Assembly: GCA_907163375.1 (NCBI GenBank)
Contig: CAJQUW010010320.1
Span: forward strand, 124,001 to 188,000
DNA: 64,000 bases
Direction: 5' to 3'
From: Prostheceraeus crozeri
Taxonomy: Eukaryota > Platyhelminthes > Polycladida > Euryleptidae
The position numbers and the translations under genes were made by a program. This document shows, piece by piece, positions 24,811 through 35,400 of the stretch. The notes under the pieces are model-generated. The model was not told the DNA's origin. It did no database searches and worked only from the letters and a program-made list of their open reading frames with translations. Position 1 is the stretch's first letter. The number at the start of each line of letters is the position of its first letter.

Positions 24811-26893
24811 CAGGGTTTCCACGGTTTTCAAGGATTGTTTTTCCAGGAGTTGTCCAGGAGCCGTCTGATTATATTTCCAGGAGTTTCCCAGGAGGTTTAC
24901 ATAATTTGATTTACAAGCGGACTTTACATAATTCGTGATATAGCCTATACCAAATACAAGTTCTTTGCATTAAATATGCAAGAGATAAAGCAACTGATTG
25001 TACAATAGTTTTAACGTACTTTTCCACTTCAGCCTTCATACGAATCACGAGTGAATCTGACCAGTCCTTATAATTCATCAACTCTGGTCCCATGATTTGT
25101 AACGGTTTCTATTTCAGGTACTCAAAGTACGATATCTCAATGTGGCTCAAACGTGCCTTTGATCATTTGGTCTCCCCATGAAAACTCCTCGCTATTACAA
25201 AGTACATGGATCATAGAATCAAGACAAATAATCTGAAGGATTTGACATATTCATCTAAATTCATCTTCTAATTTGTTCATTTGTGCTTCAAGCGCATCCT
25301 CTCAATGTAATTTTCGGCGACAAAAAAGCAGTTAAAGAGCGGACAAATACTTGAGAAATCTAACACTTACTTCACTGAGGAAATGTCGTTGTACATGTAG
25401 TCAGTCGTGTCATATTTAATAATCTCCAAAAATAAATAATATTACTAAAAATTAGGGCTGTGCGCGGTGCACCGGTTCTCGGGCCGATGCACTTAAATTT
25501 ACGAATTTCGCTCAAATTGATGCTTTACTGTAAAGCTTGAATTACAATTGACTTATTTTGTCTGTTATCTTAGTCACAGCAAATTGAGAGTATTTATCAA
25601 ATCAAGTCAAGCTTCATGATAATCAAACTTCAAATATCAATTCACTTCACAATAAATTTCTACATCAGGAAAATGAAACCTTTTGAAAATCACGATTGTG
25701 TCATAAAAAACGATGTATTTCCTGATGATGAGAGAAAATGTGAAAGTTGACGAAAATTCGGCAATTCAAGTTCATGGTAAGTCATTTTAGACCACAGAAT
25801 TCCGATTCCCGTGACCCAAGAATTTTGAAATCTCAGTGAATACAGCGTAGGCCTACCCTGCAGTTTCTCCTCCTGCTAAGATAAAGGTTATCTTGGCATT
25901 CCAGTGGCCAGGGATTCGTCCGAAAGATTTTCTTCTTGACTGCATGAAGCCTATCGTAATGTCGAGATCGTGACCTTCCGCACAATAATTTGCAGACGTG
26001 ACATTGCTTCGAACCTGTCTACATTTCTTGATCTGTTCAGTTATTTTGAAAAAGAATAAAAAATAAACTCCTCCTCTGCTGAATATCAATTAAAACCCAC
26101 GTTTCGTCCGCCACTGACTTACCAAGTCAGTCGCAATTATTCTTTCAATCATTTTTTGTTGCATATCTACATAATTTCTATTTTCATCTAATTTTAAAGA
26201 ATTTTATTAGAACTATCATACAAACGCACAAGTATGATGACAGTCAAAAATGAAAAATAGAATTAAAGAATGCCTTTGCAAGCATGCTTCAAATTTTTTA
26301 ACATTGTTAGAATTTTCCCTACTATCCTACTCGATAAAATTTGCATTGAATTCTAGAAAATGTAAATATTTCACATGATGGACAAAGACCCTGCCTACAA
26401 AATTTTGATATTTTAATTGACTATCCCACGACAATCTAGAACGCAAAGCAAGTTATGTTTCGTCTGTACTTAAGGAAGTGCTTCAGGGAAACTTTTCCAA
26501 ATTTTCTGTGCAACGGTGCCGCAGATGCGGTTAGCGCACAGCCCTAAATGCAAGGAAAAAATGAATACGATATTCAAGGCTTCATTTCAAATCCATGTCT
26601 GCCGGTATTCAAAATGTTCCAATGCACGAGTTATTTCTTTTATAGACTACGGATTGCAATAAAAAGAGCGTTAATTAAATGTCCTGAATCAAAAAGATTG
26701 ACAAGAACGTCTTTAAAATGTATAGCTAGAAATTTCTTTTATTGCAAAACTCAGAATGTGAATGAATTCATTACATTAACTTTGTATGAATAGAAAAATT
26801 CCATTAAAAACTTCTAGTGATCAATTAGAGATGCCTTCACTTATGTACCATATTTATAAAATTCCAGGAGTTTCCAGGAGCGCGGAAACCCTG
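24811..26893. mobile_element. hAT-type non-autonomous element with CCAGGAG-rich ends
   Basis: The left terminus is CAGGGTTTCCACG (24811-24823) and the right terminus, inverted, is CAGGGTTTCCGCG (26881-26893), 12 of 13 identical. TGCAAA abuts both ends (24805-24810 and 26894-26899), with two bases short of a clean 8-bp hAT duplication. Repeats of TTCCAGGAG and GTCCAGGAG fill about 90 bp inside the left end and recur just inside the right end. Another inverted-repeat element (25453-26546) sits inside, so the original was about 1 kb. No transposase was seen. Confidence 0.65.
25453..26546. mobile_element. Inverted-repeat element nested in 24811-26893
   Basis: The left end TAGGGCTGTGCGC (25453-25465) is repeated inverted at 26534-26546. 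GC-rich blocks inside both ends (CGGTGCACCGGTTC on the left; CAACGGTGCCGCAG on the right) contrast with the AT-rich interior. No target duplication was recognised, so the exact ends and superfamily are uncertain; hAT is likely from the style of the ends. Confidence 0.55.
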
Positions 26894-27395
26894 TGCAAAG
26901 TATGTTTCAACTTCACATCTCTTGTAGACATTAAGAGCCATAGGAATCACCTCAACACCTTTTTCTGGAGACAGACGTTGAAATACTACTGCTTCAATGC
27001 CATTACTTGTCAAATTAAACGGCTTCAATCCCACAACCAAGACTGTCTTATTTGGAATTAAAGATCAGAAATCTTCATAGAAAAATGTCAGTCGCAATAT
27101 TGGCTGACAAACTCACTTGCCTAGTAACAATTTGCAAGGAAGATTCTAACCCAATCAAGATGAAGATCCTCTCAATTTCTACATCAATCAGAGGGCACTA
27201 ATACCGTAGTTGGAATTATTGTCCGGTGAATTACATTGAAATTGCATTGGCTCCGATCGTGTTGGCTCAGGCTGCAATAATAAACTGTGGTCGGTGGAAC
27301 TGCAACAAATACAATTCGCTAAACACCTTGAGCAGGGATGTGATTGCTAGCAAGGGGGCGTGGCCGGAAAAATTCGAAAGGCGTCGCCAGTAGAA

Positions 27396-27630
27396 TCCAA
27401 TGGGCGTCAGTGAAAGCAAAGGGAGCGCCAGTGAAAACTCATAGGGTGCCGTGAAAGCTTAAGGGGTATCGACGCTAATGGGGAGACGGCTAAAGCTGGC
27501 GGTAGAAACCAAGTGGCGTCAGTGAAAGCAAAGGGAGCGCCATTGAAAACTCATAGGACCCCGTGAAAGCTTAAGGGGTATGGAAGCTAATGGGGAGACG
27601 GCTAAAGCTGGCGGTAGAAACCAATGGCCG
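27396..27630 (+). repeat. Tandem duplication of a ~112-bp unit
   Basis: GCGTCAGTGAAAGCAAAGGG recurs 112 bp later, with the same following order (GAAAACTCATAGG, GTGAAAGCTTAAGGGGTAT, GGGGAGACGGCTAAAGCTGG). About two copies are present, relatively GC-rich against its surroundings. No frame is conserved. Confidence 0.75.
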
Positions 27631-27772
27631 TCAAATCTTCAATTCAAGTTGAATTAAGTTTAGATTACCGAATTGAAGACAAACTGCAGCTGCCTTGCGT
27701 GTCGCTAGGTTGCGTATGATCAAACTCTGTGAGTGAAACGCTTCACACTGTGTTCGAATTGTAATAAAATAG

Positions 27773-27943
27773 AAGTACCCCCACTGAATTAGAAGACATG
27801 TATTGAAAATCTAAATGGACATTATTTTAAGAAAAATTTTCTTACTTTTTGAAAATGTTGAATAATTTTGAATAATTTGAAATTGACTTCATCTTTCTTA
27901 AATTTTTCAATACTTATTTTCTAATTCACTGTGGTACTTTTTG
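27773..27943. repeat. Small foldback (MITE-like) of about 170 bp
   Basis: AGTACCCCCACTGAATTAGA (from about 27773) and, inverted, AGTACCACAGTGAATTAGAA (ending about 27943) form imperfect arms of about 38 bp around an AT-rich loop. No coding capacity was seen. Confidence 0.6.
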
Positions 27944-28070
27944 CGAACAGTACATTTGTCATCCAAGGACGTCCTTTTTCGTTCTGAATACATGAGGGAC
28001 TCAATGCGGTTGCTGAATAACTTCTATGAAAGACTTAAAATTCAAAGTTCCGGTCATCCTTTGTGCTCAC

Positions 28071-28567
28071 CTCATCCAACACGACGTATGTACATTGATT
28101 CAAGACCAGATATCGGTTCTCCAACACATCGACGAGTCGTCCAGGCGTTGCAATGACGATCTCCGTTCCCATCCTCAGCCGGAATCCTTGTTCCTCCCTG
28201 GACAGACCTCCAATCACTGAGACAGTCTTGATACCGAGAGAACGGCCGAATTTGATGGTCTCCTCTTCAATTTGCTGCGCCAATTCACGAGTCGGGGCCA
28301 TGATGATGGCGTACGGCCCTAACTCTGTGTCTTCCAGACGCTCCAATTTGGGCAATTTCTGAATCCACGACAGCAAGGGAATGAGGAAGGCGGCAGTTTT
28401 ACCGGAACCGGTCTCCGCAACACCGATGATGTCTCGGTTCTGCATTCCGATCGGAATAGCTTGTCGCTGAATCGGTTCCTTGTAGCCAATCTGTTCGATG
28501 ATATTCAACAGTTCTTCAGGCAATTCTGCCTCTCTCCATGAGCGGATGGGGTGAGGAACGATGCCAC
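28071..28567 (-). CDS. DDX23: DDX23/PRP28 helicase exon, Q motif through motif II
   Basis: This is the longest exon and carries the ATP-binding half of the helicase core. In order it shows [13 protein letters not shown], the Q motif region [14 protein letters not shown], motif I (AETGSGKT), motif Ia (PTRELAQQ), [17 protein letters not shown], motif Ib (TPGRL), and VVLDE, the first half of the DEAD box. It starts after TTACAG with two bases completing a Gly codon and ends in phase 0 before GTGAGC. The oddity is the Q motif: human DDX23 reads GYKEPTPIQRQ, whereas here Thr-Pro is absent (GAACCGATTCAG), an in-frame 6-bp loss next to the invariant Gln. Everything else looks intact, so this is either a real variant or an assembly or allele peculiarity. 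Confidence 0.96.
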
Positions 28568-28729
28568 CTGTAATGAATTATTATAGAACTGAAGTGAATT
28601 GGACAAGGGAAATTATCACAGGCGACAATATTTTATCCTCAAACTGCCTGAGAGCTGTTAATGCATTCTACGAACTTTCACCTGTGAGATTGTGAGTAAT
28701 ACTTGAAATCTGGAAAGCATACAAGAGAG

Positions 28730-29746
28730 CAATGATGAGCATCAGGTCGGGTTCCAAAAATTCGGATATCCGAGTCGAACAAAATTTCAGCCCGAACCCG
28801 ATGTCGGGTACAAATGTCTGACCCGACAACGAGTGCTAGAACCCGACACGACCCGAACCCGACCCGATTATATTCGAAAAATCAGAAACATTTCTATATA
28901 TAAGGCTAATGTGATACCGGGCGGTAGTCTACCTTCTTAGTAGTATTATTTTAGTATTTTATTAAAATGCGCACTAGTTAGTATATTATTTTCTCTAGGC
29001 TAATAAAGTATTCAAACAAATACTAAATAAGTAGCATAATTACTCACGAAATTAATATAACCTACAACACATGACAAAATTCGGAATCTTTACAAACAAT
29101 CGACTACTTCGCGATATATTATAAGTGTAGCAGCATACTCCTTCAAAACTCTGATTGAGACACTTTGAGTCTCAATGTTAATGAAGATGTCAAGGTCCGA
29201 GCAGCTGAACTGCATCACTACATGTAACAACATAATTCTGCAGATAGATGCTAAAATTTCAATTATATAATATTTGATGTATAGTTAAGCTTCCGTTCCT
29301 ATGTAAAGCTTATCACAAATTACATTTCATTTCTTTCCGTCCATCCTGCGAGCCACGATCTGCATGTCATTATGAGAATGAGGCCTTTAGAGACCACAAG
29401 AACAGATTCAATTAATTTGATAATAATCTTTCGTTGTTTTAGAAGCAAAATATGTAGCGCAAAATATTTTATTGGATCAATAATTCACAATGAGATTAAT
29501 GTGATAAGCCACAATTTCTTGAAAAACTTCATTAAACTACAGCTACACATGAAACAGTGCTAACTTCACAGAAAATATTTTTTAAAGTTCTAAACATTCT
29601 TCAAATTTGTATGCTCCAACCCGAAAAACCCGAGTTCGGGTTATTTCGGGTTTTAGATAAAAGAGATAATCCTACCCGACTTCTTAATTGCTCTACCCGA
29701 ACCCGAGCATTCGGGGTCGGCTTTCGGGTAGGATCGCTCATCTTTG
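28730..29746. mobile_element. Non-autonomous hAT element with CCCGAA/TCGGGT-rich ends
   Basis: An exact 8-bp target duplication, CAAGAGAG, flanks it (28722-28729 and 29747-29754), although it lies in or next to a purine dinucleotide run on the right. Termini are CAATGATGAGCATC and, inverted, CAAAGATGAGCGATC. The first about 140 bp and last about 130 bp are crowded with CCCGAACCCGA, ACCCGACACGACCCG and TCGGGTT words in both orientations, while the middle is AT-rich and non-coding. hAT transposases bind repeated subterminal motifs, which would explain these blocks. Confidence 0.8.
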
Positions 29747-29929
29747 CAAGAGAGAGAGATAGACTGCTAGTTCACACGCGCAGTAGATGATGGGAGGTTT
29801 TACATGCGAGTAAAAGAGAGAACAAATCAAGTCATCCCCGTGAAGTGACTCTTTCATACGAAACGTTGACTTCAAACAACACTCCAGAAGACACCGAGTA
29901 TTTTTGTACGAGGACGAATGGAGTAGCTG

Positions 29930-30290
29930 TGTGACTATCATAGAAAGTGCTATGGTCACCTGCTATCGAACTCGGGGATGTCTATGATTAATAAGATATC
30001 TAAGGGACGTTCAACTCCCATAGCATGCACTGGAAGCCGCTATCTTTGACTTGATTGATGAAGATAGTGTATATCTGGATGAAGCTGCAAAATATTCACT
30101 TCATTATCGTGAAATGCATCAAAATCCAACAAAATTGATTGCTATACATCCTAATTAATGCACCCGACCCAGGCCTGCAAAGAAATTGTCGGAAACAATC
30201 TGTAGAGTGTACATCTATATCATCGATGTCAAGTAAATTGTGACTTCTCATCCTCATCGATTTTCCATTACCTGATGATCATAGATCCCC
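29930..30290. repeat. Dispersed repeat copy (family of 1700-2165)
   Basis: Shares TAAGATATCTAAGGGACG, GACTTGATTGA, TTCACTTCATTAT(C/T)GT and AATTGATTGCT in order with 1940-2125. Its right part matches 5490-5590. Both ends are undefined and no open frame of interest is present. Confidence 0.65.
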
Positions 30291-30686
30291 TGATATCAAA
30301 GCAGTGTTTGATGACACTTCATTACAGGGTCTCATAGACATTGATCCGTGTGAATTTTATGTGAAATTGGCAAGCATGAAATGGTGCATTAGATACCCTC
30401 CAATGCTGGGCTATAATGCATTTCAAACTCATTTCAATCATTTCTATGATCTCCATAGCTATGGGGAGTGAGATACAATATAACTTTAACATGTATTTTT
30501 GAGGGCAACAATGTCAGACATTTGAGGGCGCGTCTGGGCTTCAATGCTATGAATACGCATGTAGATATACGCCAGCTGAGACTTCTTAAATATCTTTCAC
30601 ATGCATAGATACATATGTCATCATCACAGGATAGATTGCTGCCTTCTTTTTCCATATTATAACATAGCTAAATTACGCATGATATA

Positions 30687-31372
30687 CAAGGTGTGACTAA
30701 AAATTATTGAGACTGGCGTGATAAAAGGCGAACTAAGATTTCTATGATCTTAGTTTTATGCGTCAGTGTCAAACACATCTTCAGCTGATGTCTGACAGAA
30801 ATTTGAATGTATGCGATCGAAAATCACGTGATAACCGAACAGGAAGATTCATGTTCAAGGAACTTGTGTGATTGGTGGTTGTTTGATCGCTTAAAGAGAG
30901 AAATGAAAAAGATCATTTTCCACGATGCCGTCGAGGTTGTGGCCACTTCTTTGAGAGTGTTGCGCTCCATTCCTGAGGACGAGTTTCTGACCCAGGTGGA
31001 GAGGCTTCTGGAGCACTGTGAGAGAGTGATTCAGAGTGGTGGAGATTATGTCGTTTAGTGATTATTTTGTTTATGAATGTTACAAAGAGTGCCTTCCTCA
31101 GAATTTTGTGTTTTAATGTGTTTTTAATGAAGTAAAGATTCGTTCTTTTTATAAAAAACGGACATTTTTTACGTTTTTTAAACTTCGTTGCGCTTGCATA
31201 ACTTGATTGAACTAAAAATGCTCCTAAAAGTTTGAATTGAGGTTTTGGCTCACAATTTTTTCACTGATATTAGTTCATACACTTATTGATAAGTATCGCA
31301 TAAAAAACAGCGGAATTTCAACGACTTTCAAGTAAAAGATTTCCAGTCTCAATAATTTTGAGTCACACCTTG
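30687..31372 (+). mobile_element. Internally deleted mariner-type element keeping the transposase C-terminus
   Basis: A 29-bp inverted repeat beginning CAAGGTGTGACTAAAAATTA (30687) pairs with CAAGGTGTGACTCAAAATTA inverted at the right end (31372). Only one mismatch is visible, and TA dinucleotides flank both ends, the classic Tc1/mariner insertion site. At 690 bp it is about half the normal length. Confidence 0.85.
30807..31058 (+). pseudogene. mariner transposase C-terminal fragment
   Basis: The last about 60 codons read LCDWWLFDRLKREMKK, then SIPEDEFLTQVERLLEHCE and SGGDYVV before the stop. This is the typical end of mariner-family transposases (a CDWFLF-type motif carrying the third catalytic Asp, then IP.EEF and GGDYV). 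The N-terminal DNA-binding domain and the first two catalytic Asp residues are missing, so it cannot be an active enzyme. The ATG of the open frame is fortuitous. It lies between the inverted repeats of 30687-31372, in the DDX23 intron between exons 31470-31853 and 28071-28567. Confidence 0.8.
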
Positions 31373-31469
31373 TATCTCACATTCACTAAAAGCGCAGTTC
31401 ATACGGATCCTGATTGCTGAGCAGCAGTCTGCATCTCTGTGAAAACTACCAAGAATTGTTGGCTCTCAC

Positions 31470-31853
31470 CTTTGGTGGTAATGTTGTAATCTTCTCTGAA
31501 GATTCTCCAATCACGCTCAGTCATTGCCTCCAAAGCCTTTTCTGACCAATGACGATCATCAAAGCGCGTCTTAGCTTCCTTCTTCGCCACAGTCTTCAAT
31601 CGCTTTTCTTCTTGCATCTTCTGTGTTTCAGATCTTCGGTCATCCAACATTCTGGAGTAAAATCTTCCAATTTCCTTCTTCTGTTGTTTCATGTCGATTC
31701 CAGCCAATGTTCCACGCCCGAAGAACTGGATCTGATGACGTTCTTTGTAGATGGGGTTGTAATCAACACTCGTGTCGTCTCCAGCGTCCCAGTCAAATAC
31801 AAACTTTCTCTCGTTCAATCGGCGATGACGTTTCTTGCCGGGTTTCTTTATAC
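31470..31853 (-). CDS. DDX23: DDX23/PRP28 helicase exon, region N-terminal to the helicase core
   Basis: This exon encodes the conserved segment just before the helicase domain: [56 protein letters not shown], then a charged, probably helical stretch ([20 protein letters not shown]) and [16 protein letters not shown]. The human protein has [25 protein letters not shown] and [18 protein letters not shown] at the same places. The acceptor is CCTTCAG|GTATAAAG; the two leading bases complete a Gly codon from exon 39286-39513. The donor is AAAG|GTGAGA. An in-frame Met inside the exon is not the start codon, because homology continues upstream of it. Confidence 0.95.
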
Positions 31854-32473
31854 CTGAAGGAGAAGCGATAGGAGATCGTCAAAGCGGGCCATCATCGCCA
31901 TCTGAGGATTTCAGCAGGTCAGACGCCTGACTGTGAAATTTCAAGGAATTTTGGGTCAATTGTTTATGCTGATGACAGCTCCGAAAAATATCGAGCTTAT
32001 TCGGAATTTGCAATGACAACGCCGCTTTGACATATTTGAATCTCTTTGAAAAATCAGGAGATTGCCTAACAGATAAAAATACAAAATTCATTACAGCTAC
32101 TGGTATCAATCTTATAACAATCTCCAACCCTCTTGTATTTGATTATGATCACGCATGAAGTGATGGTGTATCACTCACCACATCCATACGATTCAATTGA
32201 GATTTATAACTGATAACACTAGCAGCCTACTCTATCATCCTCTTTCAACTAGTTTTATTAACAATCCTTCATTTCATAAATATGAAAGTGAGAAGATATC
32301 ACAGCAATGACACGATGCTTCTAGTAATCATAGCAGACACTTGCAAAACGTCTTTGTGGATATGCCTGAAACACAATACATCCAACCCTCAAATCTGGGG
32401 AAGAAGAGACGATGAGTAAGGAGCGATTACAATGTCAAATACCACGTCAGATTGACCGTGAAGAGGCGTACGC
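31854..32473. other. Intron sequence; dispersed repeat shared with 22940-23100
   Basis: On the gene's strand this holds the acceptor side of the 7.4-kb intron. The segment about 31930-32140 resembles 22940-23100. No gene was recognised. Confidence 0.45.
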
Positions 32474-35400
32474 TTGTCGCGCAGTCATGACCATTTTCAA
32501 GGGTTTTCCAGGGGCATATTGGAATTCCCGGCTTTTCACGCATTGTCGACACCCTGGCTTATGATTGTCGCGCAGTCGTGATCATTTTCAAGGGTTTTCC
32601 AGAGGCATATTGGAATTCCCGGCTTTTCCCGGATTGTCGATACCCGGGCTTATGATTGTCGCGCAGTCGTGATCATTTTCAAGAGTTTTCCAGAGCCATA
32701 TTGGAATTCCCAGCTTTTCCCGGATTGTCGACACCCTGGCTTGTGATTGTCCCAGGTTCATGACCATTTTCAAGGGTTTTCCAGAGCCATATTGGAATTC
32801 CCGGCTTTTCCCGGATTGTCGACACCCTGGCTTGTGATTGTCCCAGGTTCATGACCATTTTCAAGGGTTTTCCAGGGGCATATTGGAATTCCCGGCTTTT
32901 CCCGGATTGTCGATACCCGGGCTTATGATTGTCCCAGGTTCATGACCATTTTCAAGGGTTTTCCAGGGGCATATTGGAATTCCCGGCTTTTCCCGGATTG
33001 TCGATACCCGGGCTTATGATTGTCCCAGGTTCATGACCATTTTCAAGGGTTTTCCAGGGGCATATTGGAATTCCCGGCTTTTCCGGGATTGTCGATACCC
33101 GGGCTTATGATTGTCCCAGGTTCATGACCATTTTCAAGGGTCTTCCAGGGGCATATTGGAATTCCCGGATTGTCGACACCCGGGCTTATGATTGTCGCGC
33201 AGTCGTGACCATTTTCAAGGGTTTTCCAGGGGCATATTGGAATTCCCGGCTTTCCCCGGATTGTCGACACCCGGGCTTATGATTGTCCCAGGTTCATGAC
33301 CATTTTCAAGGGTTTTCCAGGGGCATATTGGAATTCCCGGCTTTCCCCGGATTCTCGACACCCGGGCTTATGATTGCACCGGGTTCATGACCATTTTCAA
33401 GGGTTTTCCAGGGGCATATTGGAATTCCCGGATTGTCGACACCCGGGCTTATGATTGTCCCAGGTTCATGACCATTTTCAAGGGTTTTCCAGGGGCATAT
33501 TGGAATTCCCGGATTGTCGACACCCGGGCTTATGATTGTCCCAGGTTCATGACCATTTTCAAGGGTTTTCCAGGGGCATATTGGAATTCCCGGCTTTCCC
33601 CGGATTGTCGATACTCTGGCTTATGATTGTCCCAGGTTCATGACCATTTTCAAGGGTTTTCCAGAGTCATATTGGAATTCCCGGCTTTCCCCGGATTGTC
33701 GATACTCTGGCTTATGATTGTCCCAGGTTCATGACCATTTTCAAGGGTTTTCCAGGGGCATATTGGAATTCCCGGCTTTTCCCGGATTGTCGACACCCGG
33801 GCTTATGATTGTCCCAGGTTCATGACCATTTTCAATGGTTTTCCAGGGGCATATTGGAATTCCCGGCTTTTCCCGGATTGTCGACACCCGGGCTTATGAT
33901 TGTCCCAGGTTCATGACCATTTTCAAGGGTTTTCCAGGGGCATATTGGAATTCCCGGCTTTTCCCGGATTGTCGACACCCTGGCTTATGATTGTCGCGCA
34001 GTCGTGATCATTTTCAATGGTTATCCAGGGGCATATTGGAATTCCCGGCTTTTCCCGGATTGATGACACCCGGGCTTATGATTGTCCCAGGTTCATGACC
34101 ATTTTCAATGGTTTTCCAGGGGCATATTGGAATTCCCGGATTGTCGACACCCGGGCTTATGATTGTCGCGCAGTCGTGACCATTTTCAAGGGTTTTCCAG
34201 GGGCATATTGGAATTCCCGGCTTTCCCCGGATTCTCGACACCCGGGCTTATGATTGCACCGGGTTCATGACCATTTTCAAGGGTTTTCCAGGGGCATATA
34301 GGAATTCCCGGATTGTCGACACCCGGGCTTATGATTGTCCCAGGTTCATGACCATTTTCAAGGGTCTTCCAGGGGCATATTGGAATTCCCGGCTTTTCCC
34401 GGATTGTCGACACCCGGGCTTATGATTGTCCCAGGTTCATGACCATTTTCAAGGGTTTTCCAGGGGCATATTGGAATTCCCGGATTGTCGACACCCGGGC
34501 TTATGATTGTCCCAGGTTCATGACCATTTTCAATGGTTATCCAGGGGCATATTGGAATTCCCGGCTTTTCCCGGATTGTCGACACCCGGGCTTATGATTG
34601 TCCCAGGTTCATGACCATTTTCAAGGGTCTTCCAGGGGCATATTGGAATTCCCGGCTTTTCCCGGATTGTCGATACCCGGGCTTATGATTGTCCCAGGTT
34701 CATGGCCATTTTCAAGGGTTTTCCAGGGGCATATTGGAATTCCCGGCTTTTCCCGGATTGATGACACCCGGGCTTATGATTGTCCCAGGTTCATGACCAT
34801 TTTCAAGGGTTTTCCAGGGGCATATTGGAATTCCCGGCTTTCCCCGGATTGTCGATACTCTGGCTTATGATTGTCCCAGGTTCATGACCATTTTCAAGGG
34901 TTTTCCAGGGGCATATTGGAATTCCCGGCTTTTCCCGGATTGTCGACACCCGGGCTTATGATTGTCGCGCAGTCGTGATCATCTTCAAGGGTTATCCAGG
35001 GGCATATTGGAATTCCCGGCTTTTCCCGGATTGTCGACACCCGGGCTTATGATTGTCCCAGGTTCATGACCATTTTCAAGGGTTTTCCAGGGGCATATTG
35101 GAATTCCCGGCTTTCCCCGGATTCTCGACACCCGGGCTTATGATTGCACCGGGTTCATGACCATTTTCAAGGGTTTTCCAGGGGCATATTGGAATTCCCG
35201 GATTGTCGACACCCGGGCTTATGATTGTCCCAGGTTCATGACCATTTTCAAGGGTCTTCCAGGGGCATATTGGAATTCCCGGCTTTTCCCGGATTGTCGA
35301 CACCCGGGCTTATGATTGTCCCAGGTTCATGACCATTTTCAAGGGTTTTCCAGGGGCATATTGGAATTCCCGGATTGTCGACACCCGGGCTTATGATTGT

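Noticed and set aside
25453-26546. Clean hAT assignment with a target duplication.
   Set aside because: Inverted ends are clear, but no 8-bp duplication was found, so only a tentative superfamily is given.
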